Shown here: positions 61,657 to 64,000 of the stretch, piece by piece
Numbering within the stretch: position 1 is the stretch's first letter
Layout of the letters: each line of letters begins with the position of its first letter
Assembly (NCBI GenBank): GCA_031216445.1
Contig: CM062216.1
Coordinates: 3,965,501 to 4,029,500 of the forward strand
Length of the DNA stretch: 64,000 nt
From: Lateolabrax maculatus
Taxonomy: Eukaryota > Chordata > Actinopteri > Acropomatiformes > Lateolabracidae
Reading direction: 5' to 3'
Notes under the pieces: model-generated
The model's database searches: none
The model's input: only the letters and a program-made list of their open reading frames with translations
Told to the model about the DNA's origin: nothing
Program-made: the position numbers and the translations under genes

Positions 61657-62500
61657 TCAGTGGGGTTGGCTGGCCAGTGTTATGTGAATCGAGGGGGTGG
61701 TAGCCTGGGGGGGTGGTACATGGACCGCCATCTGGAAGAAGTACATCTGAAAGAAAAGAGAGGAATGATTGACTTTCCGCTGGTGGTTAAACGTGCGCGG
61801 CTGATGGTGAGGCTGCACTGACCTTACAGCCGACGGCCAGCAGTGTGTGCAAGACCACTATGGTCACCACCGTGGCCACCGCCATCGCCTTGGTGTCATC
61901 GCGGACGACGGGCCAGAAGGTGAGCACCAGGACCGAGCCGGAGATCGCCATGGCGACCAGAACCAGCGTCCAGCGCAGCCACTCGAATGGAATGATCCAC
62001 AGAACCTGGAGAGACGGGGAGGGGGTCACTAACACGTTCGGTTAACGTCAGTCAACCGTGACCTTGGAAACAGCGGCTGAGGAAGCGATCTCGCCCCGGC
62101 ATTCAATAGTAACGCTCAGGAGAGAGTGGAGGACTCACCGATGTGGGGATGTAGATGAAGAGGGAGTAGCCGTAGACACACACAGTCTCCAGGAAGGAAT
62201 AGCCTCCAATCTGCCTCTCAGCCCCTTGCCGCCAGGTCAGGAAACCCCATAAACCAATCGGCACCAGCCAGGCGTACATGAAGATCACCACCGCGGCTAT
62301 TGTCACTGCAAGCGGAAACAAGGCTCAGAAAAACTAAAGCAAAAAGTGACGCGAGTTGATCGGAGACCCTGTGGGGGACTGACCTCTGTGGAACTGAGGT
62401 CTGTAGTGGTAGGCAGGGTTTCCCATCTCACTGAGGAAGGTGGACAGGTTCCCGTTGATGGCTACTGAGAACACCAGTGTCACACAGATCCAGAATGGAC

Positions 62501-62542
<42 letters not shown>

Positions 62543-63452
62543 TACTATATTATATATACATACATACATTAGGACTTTCATTTTCTAATTTAACCTAGAA
62601 CAGCTGGAACAGTTTCCCGATCTAAATCTAATCATTACCATCTTAGTCTAGCTTCAATCAGACTCCTCAGCTAACCATTTAAAGACATAAGAAACTACAT
62701 TACTAATTATATATTTTATTATCTTAAGCATATTTTTGTAAAGGATAGACATTTATATCCTGTTATTGTGGGAATTCTCAAAAAAATCTGGCCCCTTCTC
62801 CCAGGAAAAAAGGCATGTGTTTAAATCCAGAGAAAATGAAGAATAAAAACAGGTGAATGTCTCCATTGGCTTACCATATAAGTCTGGGTTACTTCTAAGG
62901 TAGTGTTTGATAAAGTTTCTTCCAGGTAATGGCATCACGGAGCCCTTAACTCTGTCCAGTACCTGCATCACATGATGGGGTGTCAAACAAAAGAACAGCG
63001 CAAACTAAAAGTCCTTGTCATGGTAACATATGTACATGTATTTCTCTGAGCTTGGTTTGACATTACAAACCCACTGTTGAATTAGCAGCTGTGTAAATAG
63101 TGTATTTGCAGAGAAAGAGAGGCTCACACCTGCACTGTGTCCACGTTGAAGAAAGACTGATAGTACTCAAAGGTCCAGAATCCACCGGTCGCTTTCTGTC
63201 CTCCCAACAGCTGAAAGCACAGACATTGTTCATCTGCCGTCCACTCAAAGCGTCCCGACTTAACCTGTCTCAACGCGGTATACTTTACCTCCGAGCTCTC
63301 CTCCTGACCTTCCTCATCCTCTGAAAGGTCTAGTTTCACGTCCTCCCCTCCTCCTCCTGCTGCTGCTGCTGTAGTGGGGGTGTTTGAGGCCGACATACTG
63401 AGTGTGGAGGCTCCTGGGTCTGCAGACAGCAGCTCTGCCGCTTCCTCAAACT
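61657..63452 (-). CDS. yipf2: Yip1 domain family member 2 (partial, 5' coding exon not found)
   Basis: Minus-strand exons in transcript order: 63452-63289, 63210-63130, 62962-62875, 62500-62384, 62305-62139, 62005-61823 and 61746-61657 (stop TGA). They join in frame to about 296 residues. The first visible exon opens in phase with (G)AG TTT GAG GAA, giving EFEEAAELLSADPGA, which matches the start of human YIPF2 after its short MASADELTFH exon. An acidic cytosolic N-terminus leads to GGFWTFEYYQSFFNVDT, VLDRVKGSVMPLPG and DLYGPFWICVTLVF, the Yip1 hallmark. About five membrane segments follow, including YAWLVPIGLWGFL, YGYSLFIYIPTSVLWIIP and LTFWPVVRDDT. YIPF2 acts in Golgi and endosomal trafficking with Rab GTPases. 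The acceptor of the exon starting at 62500 is preceded almost only by (TG)n. Confidence 0.95.
62503..62539. repeat. (AC)n microsatellite abutting a yipf2 splice acceptor
   Basis: About 18 AC units on +, so the yipf2 pre-mRNA reads (UG)n directly followed by UAG and the exon. It takes the place of the polypyrimidine tract. Confidence 0.95.
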
Positions 63453-64000
63453 CTACAGACACACATGAACAAACACGGGGAGTTAGAAATAGTGGTGGTG
63501 CTACAACGGGCCCAGGTCATTGTACGCTTTATCATATTATTTGGACAGTACATCACACCTACTGTGCAAATACTGTACAAGCTCCGAGGCATATAAAGAC
63601 ACTGACACCGCTTCAGATGGCATTTTATCTCTTTCATAAACACGTCTCCTCGTTTCCTCTCTCGTCACGTTTTCCTTGCATGTTTTCCTGCCAAAGAGAG
63701 GCAGCCCTGGTCCAACTGAGAGGTTTGATGCCACACAGTTCAGCACCAGGCCAGGTGTCCCCAGCCCAAATAACTGAATTCACTTCTGACTGTTGAAATC
63801 CATCACCACGGAGAGCTACCACGCACGTCAAACTAATGTGACTGTGTAAATACATTTCAAATGAGTCCGCCCGGATCCATTTAAAGGGGATTGCCGACAA
63901 ACTTCAGAGGTCAGTTCAAGAAAAGAAAAACCTTGCCTGGTGCAGCAGGTATGACAGACCAAGACATGGGACACGTGAGGAGGGAACAAAGCCAGACAGA
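63453..64000 (-). other. yipf2: 5' side of yipf2, incomplete
   Basis: The yipf2 start codon should lie upstream (higher coordinate). A minus-strand ATG at 63966-63968 opens MSWSVIPAAPGK before a possible donor, but this does not resemble known YIPF2 starts. The true first exon is probably beyond the window. Confidence 0.4.

Noticed and set aside
63928..63968. Candidate yipf2 start exon (MSWSVIPAAPGK)
   Set aside because: The phase does not give a clean join with the exon at 63452 and the sequence does not resemble YIPF2 N-termini; the real exon is probably outside the window.

Overview
This is a eukaryotic nuclear window, almost certainly from a ray-finned (probably percomorph) fish. The evidence is the split genes with GT-AG introns, proteins that read as vertebrate orthologues, many (TG/CA)n microsatellites, and several interspersed elements of teleost type. 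I see no prokaryotic, viral or organellar genes.

Seven protein-coding genes can be assembled exon by exon. CLN3/battenin (+, 1584-10286, 15 exons, 441 aa) is a lysosomal membrane protein. ppp4c (+, 13922-18495, 8 coding exons, 307 aa) is the catalytic subunit of protein phosphatase 4. aldh3b1-like (+, 20673-25394, 10 coding exons, 469-474 aa) is a membrane-tethered fatty aldehyde dehydrogenase ending in a CaaX box. clpp (-, 27618-31246, 7 exons, 267 aa) is the mitochondrial Clp peptidase. gng5-like (+, 33460-36133, 2 coding exons, 72 aa) is a G-protein gamma subunit. carm1 (+, 38448-54380, 16 exons, 581 aa) is an arginine methyltransferase. yipf2 (-, 61657-63452, seven exons visible, 5' end missing) is a Golgi/endosome Yip1-family membrane protein. 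All junctions keep frame.

Layout: CLN3, ppp4c and aldh3b1 run head-to-tail on +. aldh3b1 and clpp converge, with poly(A) signals about 1.1 kb apart. gng5 and carm1 follow on +, and carm1 converges with yipf2 across about 7 kb. CARM1-YIPF2 adjacency matches the human 19p13.2 neighbourhood as I remember it. The genes share no pathway; this is ordinary conserved synteny, not an operon or defence locus.

Introns and intergenic DNA hold a decayed LINE reverse-transcriptase fragment, tRNA-derived SINEs, several MITE-like elements with visible terminal inverted repeats, and at least fifteen microsatellites. I did not find a new gene system. The best leads are at RNA and regulatory level: complementary (TG)n/(CA)n repeats flanking aldh3b1 and carm1 exons, dinucleotide tracts abutting splice sites in carm1, yipf2 and aldh3b1, paired CACGTG palindromes carried by a transposon-like repeat in CLN3, a MITE with perfect inverted ends downstream of gng5, and a CLN3 C-terminus without the human CaaX box.
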